Source: Antedon mediterranea
Lineage: Eukaryota > Echinodermata > Crinoidea > Comatulida > Antedonidae
Length of the DNA stretch: 64,000 nucleotides
Direction: 5' to 3'
Assembly (NCBI RefSeq): GCF_964355755.1
Contig: NC_092674.1
Location: 11,845,001 to 11,909,000, forward strand
Positions 21,886 to 33,684 of the stretch are shown here, in pieces; positions within the stretch are counted from its first letter, which is position 1, and each line of letters begins with the position of its first letter. The translations under genes were made by a program, and so were the position numbers. The notes under the pieces are model-generated. The model was not told the origin of the DNA. It worked only from the letters and a program-made list of their open reading frames with translations, and did no database searches.

Positions 21886-23424
21886 TTTAATTAATTACAA
21901 TAAATTCAGTTTTAAAAATAATATGTTTTCATTTTAAAAAATAAATATTAACTGAAAAAAATGCAAACATAGATTTCTATAGCAGTACTAACAGTTTTAA
22001 ATTAATCAATTAAAACTAAAAACCTACAAAATATGATTCCTTTCATACTTTATATATATATATCCAATGGCAAATTTATATATATATATAAATAATCCTC
22101 AGTCAATAATAATCAAAGAATATCCCTTGAAAATAAGTGGACCTGTCCATAAAGTATTTAACTTTCATGGTACGGACGATTCCATTTACTATAATAGGGA
22201 TGTTGCGCATTTCTAACTAATATGTTTTAAAATACTTCAAAATAATTAAGTAGGCCTACCTATTATTAATTCTTCGGAACGTTAGGAATGGTAAATATAT
22301 TAATCATATTTATAATCAATGTTGGTTAAATACAATATATAGAAGATTTAACCTCCGTTAAGCCAAAATGCTACTGACAGTCACAGGTTAGCCTCACTCA
22401 GCCCGAGACAATGGAACTAATGGAATGTGGCTTGAGAATCGAAAAACATGTGCCTACTCTTTTCTTTTTCCGTTCATCAATTCTCAACCAATCACTTTAA
22501 TATGTTAACAATATGTACTTTAAACATTATATTTTTATTTTATATGTGTCTTTGATTTAAATATTGGATCAACCTACCGAAAAACCGAAGACAATTTTTG
22601 AAAGTTCACCAATTCTGTTCTAGACATCGTCCACAACTCTATTCATGTTTCCAACTCAACATTTCAAAGATAGTTTGTTTTACTTGTTTACAACTGTATA
22701 TATTTTTAATGTAGTGTATTGATATTTTTAATGTTTTATATATTGTATGTGTTTTTAAGCATCAAGGAAAACCAATTTCATGCTCGCCTTGTGTTCATGA
22801 CAATAAAGATTTATCTTATCATATTTTATCTTAACCTGGGACATGATTTGTTGACAACCTAAAGCCCTTGGCAATCTAATTGACAATCACCTCAGGTTGT
22901 TACGGAAACTCCAATAAAAAAGCATCATACTTTTAGATCTCCAAATGGGCGGTCATAAACTGAAAACAGGGATTTCCCTCATCATGTTCAAGAGGTGGCC
23001 AGCTGTATTGTTGTATTTCATTGAATAATTTATATTTCTACGAATTTTCAACAACATAATAAAAATCTACATTTACATTATAACTCACATCCATGCGTTT
23101 TTGTTTTTTCTGTCAGTATTGTTTATTGGCGATGTGTTAGTACAACTTTGCTCCCATTGCAGTGCACGGTAGTGGAGCCCTTGGATTAGCCTTGGGTGGA
23201 AGGTGCTGATGCTCAACATACTGCCATGAAGTATCTGCGTATACTTTCATGGGGAGCATCGTTGTATTAATGGTGATTTTTGTACCTATCAGTCTCTTTG
23301 GAGACTCTTCCAGGGAGTCCTGGTTGTTTTTTTTTTATCTCAGTTTCATGCGAGTAAGTGAACATTCTTCCTTGTTTCCTGCTCTTTGGTGGGCTGCTCT
23401 TGGCGGTGCCTTGGCACCTGCCAC

Positions 23425-23638
23425 GGGCTATTTTTCTCTGAGCATCCCTGTTGTGCTTACTTAGAATTTGAAAATTATTGCTATATAACTTATATTTGCT
23501 TATGACTTTTATGTGCAGTTTTACATGGGTGAATGTTCATTTACTAATTAAACTATTTAAGCCAGAACTTATGTTGTATGCGTCTTTATTTATTATTCTA
23601 TGAGTTTGTTAATTGCCACAGTCTCCGAGTAGCAAAAA
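23425..23638 (+). repeat. Split direct repeat B1
   Basis: 214 bp from GGGCTATTTTTCTCTG to GAGTAGCAAAAA, immediately followed by A2. Confidence 0.85.
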
Positions 23639-23756
23639 TCAAGAATTGGGTTGGAAACACAATTCTATTTTGAGAACGGAGAGGGCGGGTTTTCGACCTC
23701 TTTGATCAAGCATCCTCTCTGTTAACACGATCACATTAAGTTGAAGACAATTTTCC
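23639..23756 (+). repeat. Split direct repeat A2
   Basis: 118-bp copy of A1, abutting B1 directly and followed by a C-rich 37-bp spacer before B2. Confidence 0.85.
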
Positions 23757-23793
23757 CTCCCTCCCGCCCAATATTATGACACTTATGGCAATA

Positions 23794-24007
23794 GGGCTAT
23801 TTTTCTCTGAGCATCCCTGTTGTGCTTACTTAGAATTGGAAAATTATTGCTATATAACTTATATTTGCTTATGACTTTTATGTGCAGTTTTACATGGGTG
23901 AATGTTCATTTACTAATTAAACTATTTAAGCCAGAACTTATGTTGTATGCGTCTTTATTTATTATTCTATGAGTTTGTTAATTGCCGCAGTCTCCGAGTA
24001 GCAAAAA
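23794..24007 (+). repeat. Split direct repeat B2
   Basis: 214-bp copy of B1 with two substitutions; right boundary of the insertion relative to gene B. Confidence 0.85.
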
Positions 24008-24212
24008 ATAAATTTAGTGGTTGGTTGAGATTTTCCCGACAGAGACTGTATGTCCATTGGCGCGATATAAATAAACAAAAACACTAACAAATGCTGCTTT
24101 GAAAACTTAATAAACAAATAGTTGGGTCAGTACCTACATATTTAAGGGTACTCAAATAAATGAAAGTAATTATCTATAATAAAATGTGTCATTCTTTAAT
24201 AAATAAAATTAC

Positions 24213-24265
24213 CTCTATTATACTACTCAAAGTAGACATGGCAATAATCGAAGGACTAAACAGGC
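24213..24265 (-). pseudogene. Decayed linker exon upstream of gene A
   Basis: Matches the intact phase 1-1 linker at 63494-63544 (LYSSSGIAMSTLSYNR) but is 2 nt longer (TTGAGTAGTATAAT versus TTGAGTTATAAT), which breaks the symmetric phase. Confidence 0.55.
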
Positions 24266-24424
24266 CTAGAATTGAATAAGTAGATGCTTTTGTTAATTTC
24301 TCACAATGCTTATTCATCCATTCATTTCTTTTATTTCAGAATACACATTCATACAAAAAGAAAATTAATCAGAAAATTTACCATTTAATATCTACCACAT
24401 TATTTTAAAGCATAATAATAAAGT

Positions 24425-24483
24425 CAACATCAACACCCCCCTCCCCCCACACCCCTCCCCACGCTCCCCCCCCCCCACCCCCG
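24425..24483. repeat. C-rich low-complexity tract
   Basis: Runs of C with a few A/T interruptions. The duplicate region around 63690 lacks it. Confidence 0.85.
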
Positions 24484-24589
24484 ACATCACTTTAACCCTT
24501 AAAAAAAATTATTTAATGTATTTTTGTCAAGAACGACAATATTCAGGTGGCGCTATATCGTGTCCAAAATAGAGACACTACTGTCCAGA

Positions 24590-24665
24590 GTGTGACAAAA
24601 CCTAAGATCACGAAAGCTAAGACCTCCTACAATCTAAGATCACTTAAGACCCAAGACCTAAGATT
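24590..24665. repeat. CTAAGA-type degenerate repeat
   Basis: Clusters of CTAAGAT, CTAAGAC and ACGAAAGCTAAG. The same motif is at about 63797-63830 and, inverted, at 36160-36265. Confidence 0.6.
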
Positions 24666-25319
24666 ACCAATAGTTCTCTTTCGCACCTGCCTTGTATTTT
24701 AACTATAAATTTGTTAAGCAACTTTATCCTGAATACCACACATTTATAATTAGATGAAGAACAATCAATAAATAACAATAAATTCTTTAAATAAATTGAT
24801 GATTTTATAGGCGTTTTTCTTTTGCAAATTTCGTACACTCTATGTTCAATATTTGTTTCTATGGAACGTCAAAAGAGCATGTGGAATCCATCTATTTAAC
24901 TCATTTTTTGGTGGAAATCATGTTCAATTCAATATATTTTGTCACTTTCAATACAGATAAAATGTTTCTGTTGATACTTTAATACACGGTTTCGTTAACT
25001 TTAAGGATAAAATTGGCAAATTCCTCATATCCATCAGGTCGCCCTTATGACTAGGTCTAGGGTAAGTAGTGATGCTGATTTTATGATCGATTAATATATT
25101 TTGAAAAAGAAAAGTATCAGCAGTAACATATTAGATCATTTTTATTGACAAATTGACAAAATATTGAACAAATTAAACCTGCCTTTCATCAATAAATGTA
25201 TTAATGTAGATGCATTCCATCGAGTTCTTTCCCTCTATTATTGTTGCTCTTTTTTAGAACGAAAATACTGAACGTTATGAAAATCACAAATTTGTATTTA
25301 TAAATAATACAAAGTATTT
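24666..25319. other. Non-coding stretch at end of duplicated unit
   Basis: AT-rich. Recognisable homology to gene B's upstream region continues to about 25085, near the right edge of the window's second copy. Nothing else identified. Confidence 0.5.
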
Positions 25320-26030
25320 ATTTGTTACTTTTTTTTTGTCTTGTGTGATTTCATCTCACGTTTATTTATATTCTCATTGGTGAATATATTATAATACATA
25401 TAAGTACATTTGTGACAATTAAAAGTAAGTATTTAAAGTAGTTAAAATACTGGTATATTTACATAATAAGTAATAATACATTATCCTTAATTATGTCATT
25501 CATTGTTCTAAGGCCTGCATTTAGCCAAACTTTGAAATAGATTGAGATTCCATTTACCTGTATACATTTATTTTCTCACAATTGTTGGTTTTTAACGTCT
25601 TCAATGTTTAGTGGATCGGACCAGTTAAAGTTGTAAATATTTACTATAGCAATTAGTATTTCTATATAAAAAACAGGCAATAGTTTCAGATCAGAATGAT
25701 CTTCATTATTAATCTGATTGATATTAACAGTATACTTAATAGGGTGCATAAAATAATTCGGTATACATTTCCAATTTCCTGGATCTGGGCTAAGGAGTCG
25801 CTTAACCCAGTTTAACTCCAATGTTTTGACTTTTGCATTAAAATTAATCATATTTAAACCACCTTTATCTGTTTTTCTTTTGAGTGTGGTTCTTTTAATC
25901 TTTTCTCGTCTACCACTTCACATAAAACTATGTATTATCTTTTCTATCTTGGGCAAGATATATTTTGGTATGGTTATAATCCTAGCATTGTATATTAGTT
26001 TTTGTATTTTCATCGGTCCTTATCTAATTG
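25320..26030 (-). mobile_element. LINE fragment 1: L1/Tx1-like ORF2 C-terminus and tail
   Basis: Minus-strand reading gives KYILPKIEKIIHSFMW, then KGGLNMINFNAKVK and LNWVKRLLSPDPGNW, the region after the reverse transcriptase in L1/Tx1-like ORF2. The 3' end (25320-25370) has a poly-A tract and a GTGAG ATGAAA TCAC stem-loop like those of the LINE at 30509. 5'-truncated. Confidence 0.75.
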
Positions 26031-27952
26031 AACGCACGACATTCAAATAAAAAGTGTCTTGTATTTTCTTTACAGTTATCACTAAAAAGTTTACAAACAC
26101 CATTACATTCTGGTGTCCAATTATATATTCCACCTTCAAGCGGGAGAGTATTTGATCGTAATTTAAGATTTACCCCCTCAAAGTCTGTATTATCTAACAA
26201 GTAATTCTCAAGATTAGGAATTTTTTTTATTGTAATATAATCACTAAGTGAAGACTTACTGGTTACTTCTTCACTCCAATTCTGAATTGAAGCTTCACTA
26301 AGGGCTTGTTTGACTACAGAATGTATTGGGAATATCTTAGGAGTTACGAATACAATCAAATATATCACTGGCGTTACCTTTCTTAAATATATTATCTATA
26401 CAGCTTAAAATCTTATAATTGAAATCATTAAAATCACAATTGAAGGCAATTAAAGAATCAAGTAATAACCTCTGCCAACGACTTTATTCCATCTTTAAAA
26501 CTCGATCTATGAAATTAATTCTGACATTTTTTTGTAAGTCTGATATAGGTATCCAGCCAAGGTCACCGTATAATGCTGTTCGTGGAGTATTACGAGATGC
26601 TTTCAAAATGCATCGGGCCATTTGAAGTTTCTCGGTATCGCAGCTACTACCGCACCACACAGAACATGCATAGTTAATTGAAGGAAGAGCGATTGCTTTC
26701 CACAAGATATTACCATAATATACTCGATTTAAGTTATTGCAATGGTCAATGATGGATTTTATATACGCAATAAGGCGATTCCCTTTCTTAATTACATTAT
26801 CAATATGAAAGTGATCTTTGAGGTTACGAGATATATATACGCCCAAATATTAATAGTGATCTACTTCTGAAATACCATGGTTACCTAATTTCCACATTTT
26901 AGTTTATCAGTACGCTTGCCAATAACCATGACATTGAACTTTTCATAATTAAATTGCAATTTCCAAACATGTTAAAATTGATCTTTTGTGTTCATTGCAA
27001 TCAAGACAACATCATCAGCCCAAAACAACCCCCCCCCCCCCCTAACCAAATATAATTAATTCTTACACCAATATCATGGAATCTCAGAAGTTTTGTAAAC
27101 TCATTTATAAATATGCAGAACAAGAACGGTGAAAGGACACACCCTTGTTTTACATCTTGTTCAATACTGAATGCCTCTGTATATATATCTCCAAATTTGA
27201 CATGTCCTTGAATATTTTTATACAACAATAGATCTATGATTTTCCAAACACGTCCTCCAATGCCAGAGTTTCATACGGCTTTTAAAATGTCGTTTCTCCA
27301 TACCGTATCAAAGGCTTTTTGGAAGTCCAGGAAGGCTAAGTGCGTCGTCTTTCCTTCTTTACGACGACACGCGATAACGCTTTTTAATGTAAAGATGTGA
27401 TCTTCGCATCTATGTTCTTGTCTAAAGCCTCCCTGGACCTCCGATAAGACATTATTATTCTCAAGATAACAAGAAATGTCCAGGGAAAAACTTCTATAAA
27501 AAACACATGATGTCAGGGAAATTCTTCTATAATTATTAATGTATTTCCGATCACCTTTCTTGAAAATTGGGACTATAATACTAACATTCAATTCAGTTGG
27601 AATAGCTTCGAGATGAATAATTCTATTATATAACTCTAAAATAGAATGATACAATATTTCACCACCATTCTTTAACAATTCATTTGTAATATAGTTGGTT
27701 CCTGTAGCTTTATTATTTTTGGCAAGTGAGATTGCCTCGGCCACAATATCAAAATTAATTTCTATATCATATACAGTATCATCGTTGTTTCTTGGTTGAT
27801 CAAGTTTATCATGTCGAATTTGTTCAACAAACTTATTCGATAAAAGAGCTACTATCATTCATATTTATATTCATTTTACCTAATGTTTCCCAATATTGTT
27901 TTATAGTTTGGTTCATCATCTTCCTGTCTGATATAACCTCATTTGACCCAGG
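26031..27952 (-). pseudogene. LINE fragment 2: reverse transcriptase of a CR1/Jockey-like clade
   Basis: The reading starts near 27950 (PGSNEVISDRKMMN, then QYWETLGK). RT motifs follow: KNNKATGTNYI, IIVPIFKKGDRK, FQKAFDTVWR, VKQGCVLSPF and LFWADDVVL (catalytic DD at about 27008-27020). A run of 14 G (complement of 27029-27042) shifts the frame just before the catalytic box. It ends with HFLFECRAFN, then meets LINE fragment 1 abruptly at about 26030. Several stops lie between 26100 and 26380. No endonuclease is visible. The exact clade is uncertain. Confidence 0.8.
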
Positions 27953-28652
27953 AACCCTGATACAATAAACCTTATTTAACCGTCTTAGCAGAAAAATTGT
28001 CTTAGGTAAATTTTACTTTGCACATGTGCAAACTTAAACTCTAGAGGGCAGCAAATTATGCCTTAAGATGAAAAATCCTTGCTTACGTGTTGTGCGCATT
28101 AGGTTTTTTCACTTAGTGATGGCGGCGCTATAACATTTTTTTTCCGTATTTTTACTCCCAACAAGAGAGGGCGCATTCTGGCTACTAATGTTTTTATTAA
28201 TTGAAATAGAGAAAGAGCACAACAGTCGGAAATACATACGAAAATCATTCGCTCTAAACTTAAATCAAATCTTTTATTTATTATTATCAATGACAGCGAT
28301 CTTTGGCAGTCAATACAGTTTTCTAAAAGTTAGTCAAATGGGTCGTACCTATCCCGAAAATATTAGTTTTGCTTGTCCAATTTCTAGGCCATCTTTACGA
28401 AGATCGATATCATTATTTTAGCGTCCGTAGTACAGTGGAAAACGCACTAGCGTATCCTTTCCGAATGTTCAATGTTGTCAAAAAAGAAATGAGATAAGAC
28501 GAAATTTTTCATCTTAAGGCAGGGTGTTGTAGATTTAAGACAAAATTAATCAAACATTTTTGCTTAAATATATTGATAAATCTGACTTAAGCAAAATCAA
28601 GGATTTAAGGCAAAGTTAAGCTTGCTAAGCAAGTTTGATAAATCCGGCCCCT
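27953..28652. mobile_element. Probable MITE with imperfect inverted ends
   Basis: Left end CCCTGATACAATAAACC and right end (complement) GGATTTATCAAACTTGC align imperfectly. A longer inverted pair (TGCCTTAAGATGAAAAAT near 28057, complement near 28500) lies inside. No ORF. It abuts the coding start of LINE fragment 2, so it may have inserted into that LINE. Confidence 0.5.
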
Positions 28653-29262
28653 GTATTTCTATCAAATTATGTACCATAGCTTGATTTTTTTTAAACTTAA
28701 ACTGTATATGAAGAATAAGTAGATTATTAAAAACAAATATTTAGTGATATTTTGAAATTTTAGTTTGTTTTTATTGAAAATTGTTAAGTTTTAAAATGAC
28801 TACTCCAATAAGCCTATTCCAAACCATTAGTGATCTTGGAGTCACTCAGGCAGGCTCACGCATTTTTAGTTGCGCCAGCAGCCACGCAGCGCCACCTACC
28901 GTCGTGACGTCAGCACCGTGATACGCTATTGCGATTAGTGACGTCATCATATTACATAATAATCTTTATTGTCTTTCTTTCTTGTTTGTTCTTTTTCACA
29001 TACATAAAATCAAAACTAAAGACAAAAGACCAAAAAAAAAGCTTTCGCTTATTGAGTTTTGGCCTTTTAAAATAAATAAAACTTAAACTAGAACGTATAT
29101 CATTTCTGAGAAAGAAAAATCTGAAGAAAATGTATTACCTAACTACTGTCCAAATATAGTGTTCTTCTTCGTGTAACAAAAACAGCAGATTTCTCGTCAG
29201 TCATTATGTAGATCGATCCATTCAAAAGTTCTATGCTGGAAAAAGTTGTGAAATGTTACATT
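28653..29262. other. Non-coding, between MITE and LINE ORF1
   Basis: AT-rich with one GC-rich patch near 28840-28940 (repeated GACGTCA). No supported gene. Confidence 0.5.
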
Positions 29263-30053
29263 TTACGTAGAATACATTTTTCCGTCTACGTACCAGTTTC
29301 CATTACGAAAAACAGTTTTATGTCCTTCTTTGTAAGCCTTCGTCATAATGGTCTGAAATTTTCGCTTTGTAGCAACATCAGCTGCTGGTAAGTCGTCCGT
29401 GATATACATACCAAGTTTTGTTAGTGTTTTAACATTCCTAAATACTTCGTGCTTGTGCGGTCGTTGTATGAACTTAACAATGACTTGTCGATTTTTATTG
29501 GCCTCCGCTTTTCCTATTCTGTGTGAATTTTCAATTAAAACATGGGGTAGATTGAACTTTTTAGAAAGAATTTCTCTTACTTTATCAATTTTGGCTTTCG
29601 CCTGGAACTTCAGGTATACCACCGATAAGCACATTATACGATCGAGAATGGCGTTCAAGCTGCAATAAATGCTTCTGTAAAGTGAATATTTCACTTTTCT
29701 GAGCCTTGATTGTTTTATTTAGCTCATCAAACATCACTACATGGTTACTTTTTATTAATCCTACCTCTGTTTGAAACGGTTATTTTAATTTTTCAAATAA
29801 AAGTTCTGCAACTAGAGTTGTTTTGAATGATGTCTTCTTCAACTTCTAAAAGTTTTAACTCCAGAGCATTAACTCGTTTGTTTAATCCTTCTATATAATC
29901 AATGATCTTATCTAGCTTACCCATAACTTTTGCCCTGAATTCCTCATCAGATTTGGGCGTGGCAGCTTCCAGGCCCTTGGAAAGCGGCTTAGCACTTGGT
30001 TGTGGCGCCGGCGATGGTTGGCTTACAGATTTTGCTCCTTTTTTTCCACTCAT
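29263..30053 (-). pseudogene. L1-type ORF1 (Transposase_22-like), frameshifted
   Basis: Starts MSGKKGAKSVSQPSPAP, followed by a heptad-patterned coiled coil (KVMGKLDKIIDYIEGLNKR). A shifted frame then gives LQLERHSRSYN and RSYNVLIGGIPE, the start of the RRM of L1 ORF1p. The C-terminal domain reads LSKKFNLPHV, KNRQVIVKF and TDDLPAADVATKRK to a stop at 29263. At least two frame breaks lie near 29600 and 29790. No ORF2 follows. GC-rich sequence at about 30340-30440 may be its 5' UTR. Confidence 0.8.
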
Positions 30054-30508
30054 AATTTAAAAATCACTGACCAACACTTCAGCATCCACTTTTAAAACAC
30101 TTGTAGAGACGTTTTTAGTACACCAAAATAGTTTAAATATTAATGGATCCTTCAAGTATGTACGAGTATTGACGAGAGAGAAACTGCGAACACCTTACAT
30201 GTTATACGCCCTCAAACGTTAACAATAATTATATTCAATTTTATAAAAACTTCACAGTGCTTTGACAAGAATATGTGTTGTAATTTATGTGTTCTTAATG
30301 TATTTTATTAGATTATTATTTTTTATATTAAATAATGTTTTTGAACACATTTACGGCCGCCATCTTGTTGGTTCCCCTTCTGTTGGAATCACTTTTCAGT
30401 CTAGAGTGCGCCCTCTAGCCTTCGGCTTTACCTCACTGATATTTACTCAACGAGCGAAAATATTGTGAGCTTATTTCTGTTTGTGATAAGTATTTGAATT
30501 TTTTTTTT

Positions 30509-30540
30509 ATCTTATGTGGGTTCATCCCACTTTTATTTCC
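30509..30540 (-). repeat. LINE 3' terminal stem-loop and A-tail
   Basis: Minus strand GTGGGATGAACCCAC forms a 5-bp stem with a 5-nt loop, followed by ATAAGAT and poly-A. Related tails occur at 25325-25370, 30820-30850 and 31062-31092. Such 3' stem-loops are recognised by the RT in several stringent LINEs. Confidence 0.65.
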
Positions 30541-31091
30541 ATACAACTGTTTTCTTTACATATATTTTTCACTATACACTATACATATCATTATATTTAC
30601 AATGTTTGTTTAATCATCTGTTTACATATACTTATTTAAAGAGTTTTATTCATTTGTTTACATATTATCACATTGATAGCTTCCTCATTTTATACATATT
30701 ATCTATAACACATTTTCATTAACAAAGCTTATTTTTTCTTACATAGTTGTTTTTGTTTTTTTTTTCATCTACATGCATATTTATTTCATACAATTATAAT
30801 ACGTTTATGTTTAATAAATCCATCCCATGGGTTTGTCCCATTTTATTTTTCTTAGGATTTATCTATGCAAACATATTTTCATTTAAACAATGCATATTCT
30901 CTGTTATACTAATTACTTACTAACTTTTTACTGTTAACATTATATTTTCCTCATCCTTTAACATTGATTTTTTTTATCTTTAAATGTTTACAAAATTTAA
31001 TTCCAACAGATTATTCTTTTTAGCATCTACAGTATAACCCATCAAAGTTTCATTTTACTTTTTTTTTCTTATGTGGGTTCATTCATTTTTA

Positions 31092-31885
31092 GTCGCGTGG
31101 AAGCGACTCTATAGTTCACTATGTCGGTCGGTCGGTCGGTCTGTCGGTCTGTCTGTCGGTCTGTCTGTCTTTCGGTCCGGTATCACTATGCGTTTTATCG
31201 CTTTCTGACCTTATCTTGATATCAGTTTAATCTAGCTAGGTCAATTTTTCACAGTATATTCCTTATGGCCAGGAATCAATGTGGTTATGTTTTCACGGTG
31301 CGCAATAAAAAATTACGCAGTCTACGCACGATTTAACGAAATCACGTTTGTAATCATATCTTCACAACCATGAATCACAATTAAATAAAATTTAGTACTC
31401 ATAAATTTCAGGGCATAAATCATCATATGGCAATACAATTACGTGCGTAGCGCATGTAACGCATGCGTACGCGCGCTTAAAATTTTCAAAATTTATTTTC
31501 GATGAAATAAGAGTACATTTCAGGCAATTTTAAGCGTTTACAAAATTGCCATGAGTGCGCATATTTTTGTGCGCGCACTGCGTGTTAAATGTTATTACGC
31601 ACTCTTTTTGCTCGATTTCTGTTTTCTTGACTTACTTTTCAACTCGAAATTACGTTATACGAGCACGTCGAAAGTGACAGGCTACGCACGTGTAAATTAA
31701 AAAAATATAAATGTTTTTAAAAATTTCAACATTTTTAAACATGTTCAGTAATTTCGGTCAGTATAGTTCACTATGTCGGTCGGTCTGTCTGTCTGTCGGT
31801 CTGGCGGTCTGTCTGTCGGTCTGTCTGTCGGTCTATCGGTCTGTATGTCGGTCCGGTATCACTATGCATTGTAGCACGCGACTTA
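31092..31885. repeat. Repeat with two (TCGG/TCTG)n microsatellites
   Basis: Opens TAGTCGCGTGGAAGCGACTC, then AGTTCACTATG and the array at 31122-31180. A second AGTTCACTATG plus array lies at 31762-31855, each followed by GGTATCACTATGC. It ends near GCACGCGACTTAATGGC. It interrupts the 3' UTR of the LINE. Confidence 0.75.
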
Positions 31886-32184
31886 ATGGCTGTTGGCCTT
31901 GTTTTTTTACTTATTATTTATTCTATTATTTTTTTATACATACATTATCATTTAACAACATTTATGTTTAATGATCCATTAAAAAAAGTAGACATTTTTT
32001 TTTCTTTTTAACAATTTTATCATTTCAAAATTCCACATGCAGTAAAAATGTGCATATTACATATATATACCTATATGAAAGCTTTAATGAATACACTTCA
32101 CCACTTATACCTAAACCTTAATATCCTTCATCATTTTTTTATCATCAATCTATAACAAGCTTTTCACATTTTGTTTTTTTGTTT

Positions 32185-33648
32185 TCAAATCATCAAAGTA
32201 TACATATTTACAAACATACAATATAGTAGCAAGAAAAAAAAAATTAAAAAAATTAATGATTTTAGGCCTATTTTTCCTATATAAAATGTAGGTAAATATT
32301 TCCATTTGGGATCATCGTTTTCATACAGTCTCCTGTACCATTTAACTTGGAAAGATATTAACTGAGATCTGAATTCTACCATTTTTAGACAATCTTGACT
32401 GTAATTGGCACACATGGTTTTTCTTTTTATTGTCTCTTTCTTAGTTTCCCAAATGAATTAAAAAATTAATTTATCCACCGCTTTTATTACTGTTTCTGGT
32501 ACTAGCAAAATGCTGGAATTGTATATAATTTTTGAGAGCGCTAATGTTTTTACAATAGTAATTCTTCCAAAAAAAGTGAGGTGTCTTTTCTCTCATGTTT
32601 TTAGGGTATTTTCTGATGCGTGTAATTTTTCTTTCCAGTTCTTTTGATAAAAATATTCCTTATCACGTCCAACATAGATACCTAATATCCGAATTGGTGT
32701 GGATGTCCAAGAAATATTACCATGTGTGTCCTTCCAGTCTCTTAAACTGTCAAGCCAAAAAGCATTTGTTTTATTCTTATTTAATTTTAATCCAGAAACC
32801 TCTCCAAACTTTTCAATAATACTTATGCTGTTATCTATACTATTTATATCCTTTAGAAAAAGCACAGTGTCATCTGCTAGCTGTGCAATCTTAATATCTT
32901 TAAATATACCATTGCCTGCAGGAACAATAAGGCCTTTGACCATATCACATGCTCTTATTTTTGTAGCTAGGACTTCAGCTACTAAAATAAACAAAAGAGC
33001 AGACAAGGGACATCCTTGTCTAATACCTTGGTGCATTGCAAAACTTTCTGATTGCCAACCATTATTTGTGAATATACAATTTGTATTGTTATAGAGTGCT
33101 TTTACCCAGTTCACAAATGAAATACCAAAATTGAATTTATTTAAGGCTTCTATTAAAAATGATCTATTGACACTGTCAAATGCTTTTTGGAAATCTAAAC
33201 TTATAAGTATACCTTCAAGCTGTTCATTTTCCATGTAAGTAATTATGTCCTCTATTAGTCTTATATTGTCACCACCAAAGCGACCTTTTACATACCCTTT
33301 TTGGTCATTGTTTATTATATACTTTGCAACTAGATGTAATCTTGTAGTAAGAACAAAAGAAGCTATTTTGTAGTCAATATTGAGTAAAGTGATAGGGCGC
33401 CAGTTATTTAAATCTTTGTGATCACCTTTTTTGTAAATAAAGTTGATTATTCCCCTTCTTTGTGACACAGACATTTCTTGTGTGACAAAACCATAATTTA
33501 GTGCATCACAAACAAGGTCACAGATAAGGTACCAGAAGAGTTGATAAAACTCAACTGTTAAACCGTCACTGCCTGGAGCTTTAATTTTTTTTTCATTTTT
33601 TTTTATTGCTTGCTCACATTCGAAGAGAGAGAGATGACCCTCACACAT
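32185..33648 (-). pseudogene. LINE ORF2: reverse transcriptase and C-terminal region
   Basis: RT domain 33648-32593 contains KIKAPGSDGLTVEFY, NWRPITLLNIDYK, LISLDFQKAFDSV, GIRQGCPLS and the catalytic QLADDTVLFL (Y replaced by L), then GLKLNKNKTN and RILGIYVGR. A stop at 32593 and further stops separate it from the post-RT region (KMVEFRSQLISF, VKWYRRLYENDD, WKYLPTFYI). Typical of L1/Tx1-like ORF2. Confidence 0.9.
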
Positions 33649-33684
33649 CTCTTGTTCTGCCTCTAAGAGTTTGGTTAAATTAAC

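Larger units (their letters stand above)
18131..24007 (+). mobile_element. Ngaro/DIRS-like element with split direct repeats
   Basis: A1 (18131-18248) at the left; B1 (23425-23638), A2 (23639-23756) and B2 (23794-24007) at the right. A1/A2 are 118 bp with one difference and B1/B2 are 214 bp with two. This A1...B1-A2-B2 order is the hallmark of Ngaro/PAT-type tyrosine-recombinase retroelements. The block from A1 to B2 is missing from gene B, where the flanks meet at about 63297-63304 with no obvious target duplication. I found no reverse transcriptase, RNase H or recombinase ORF inside, so it is a non-autonomous derivative carrying satellites and a Helitron. Confidence 0.78.

Noticed and set aside
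23249-23464. Plus-strand 71-codon hydrophobic frame ending in repeat B1
   Set aside because: It runs into the B1 repeat and has no recognisable similarity; probably chance in the end region of the mobile element.
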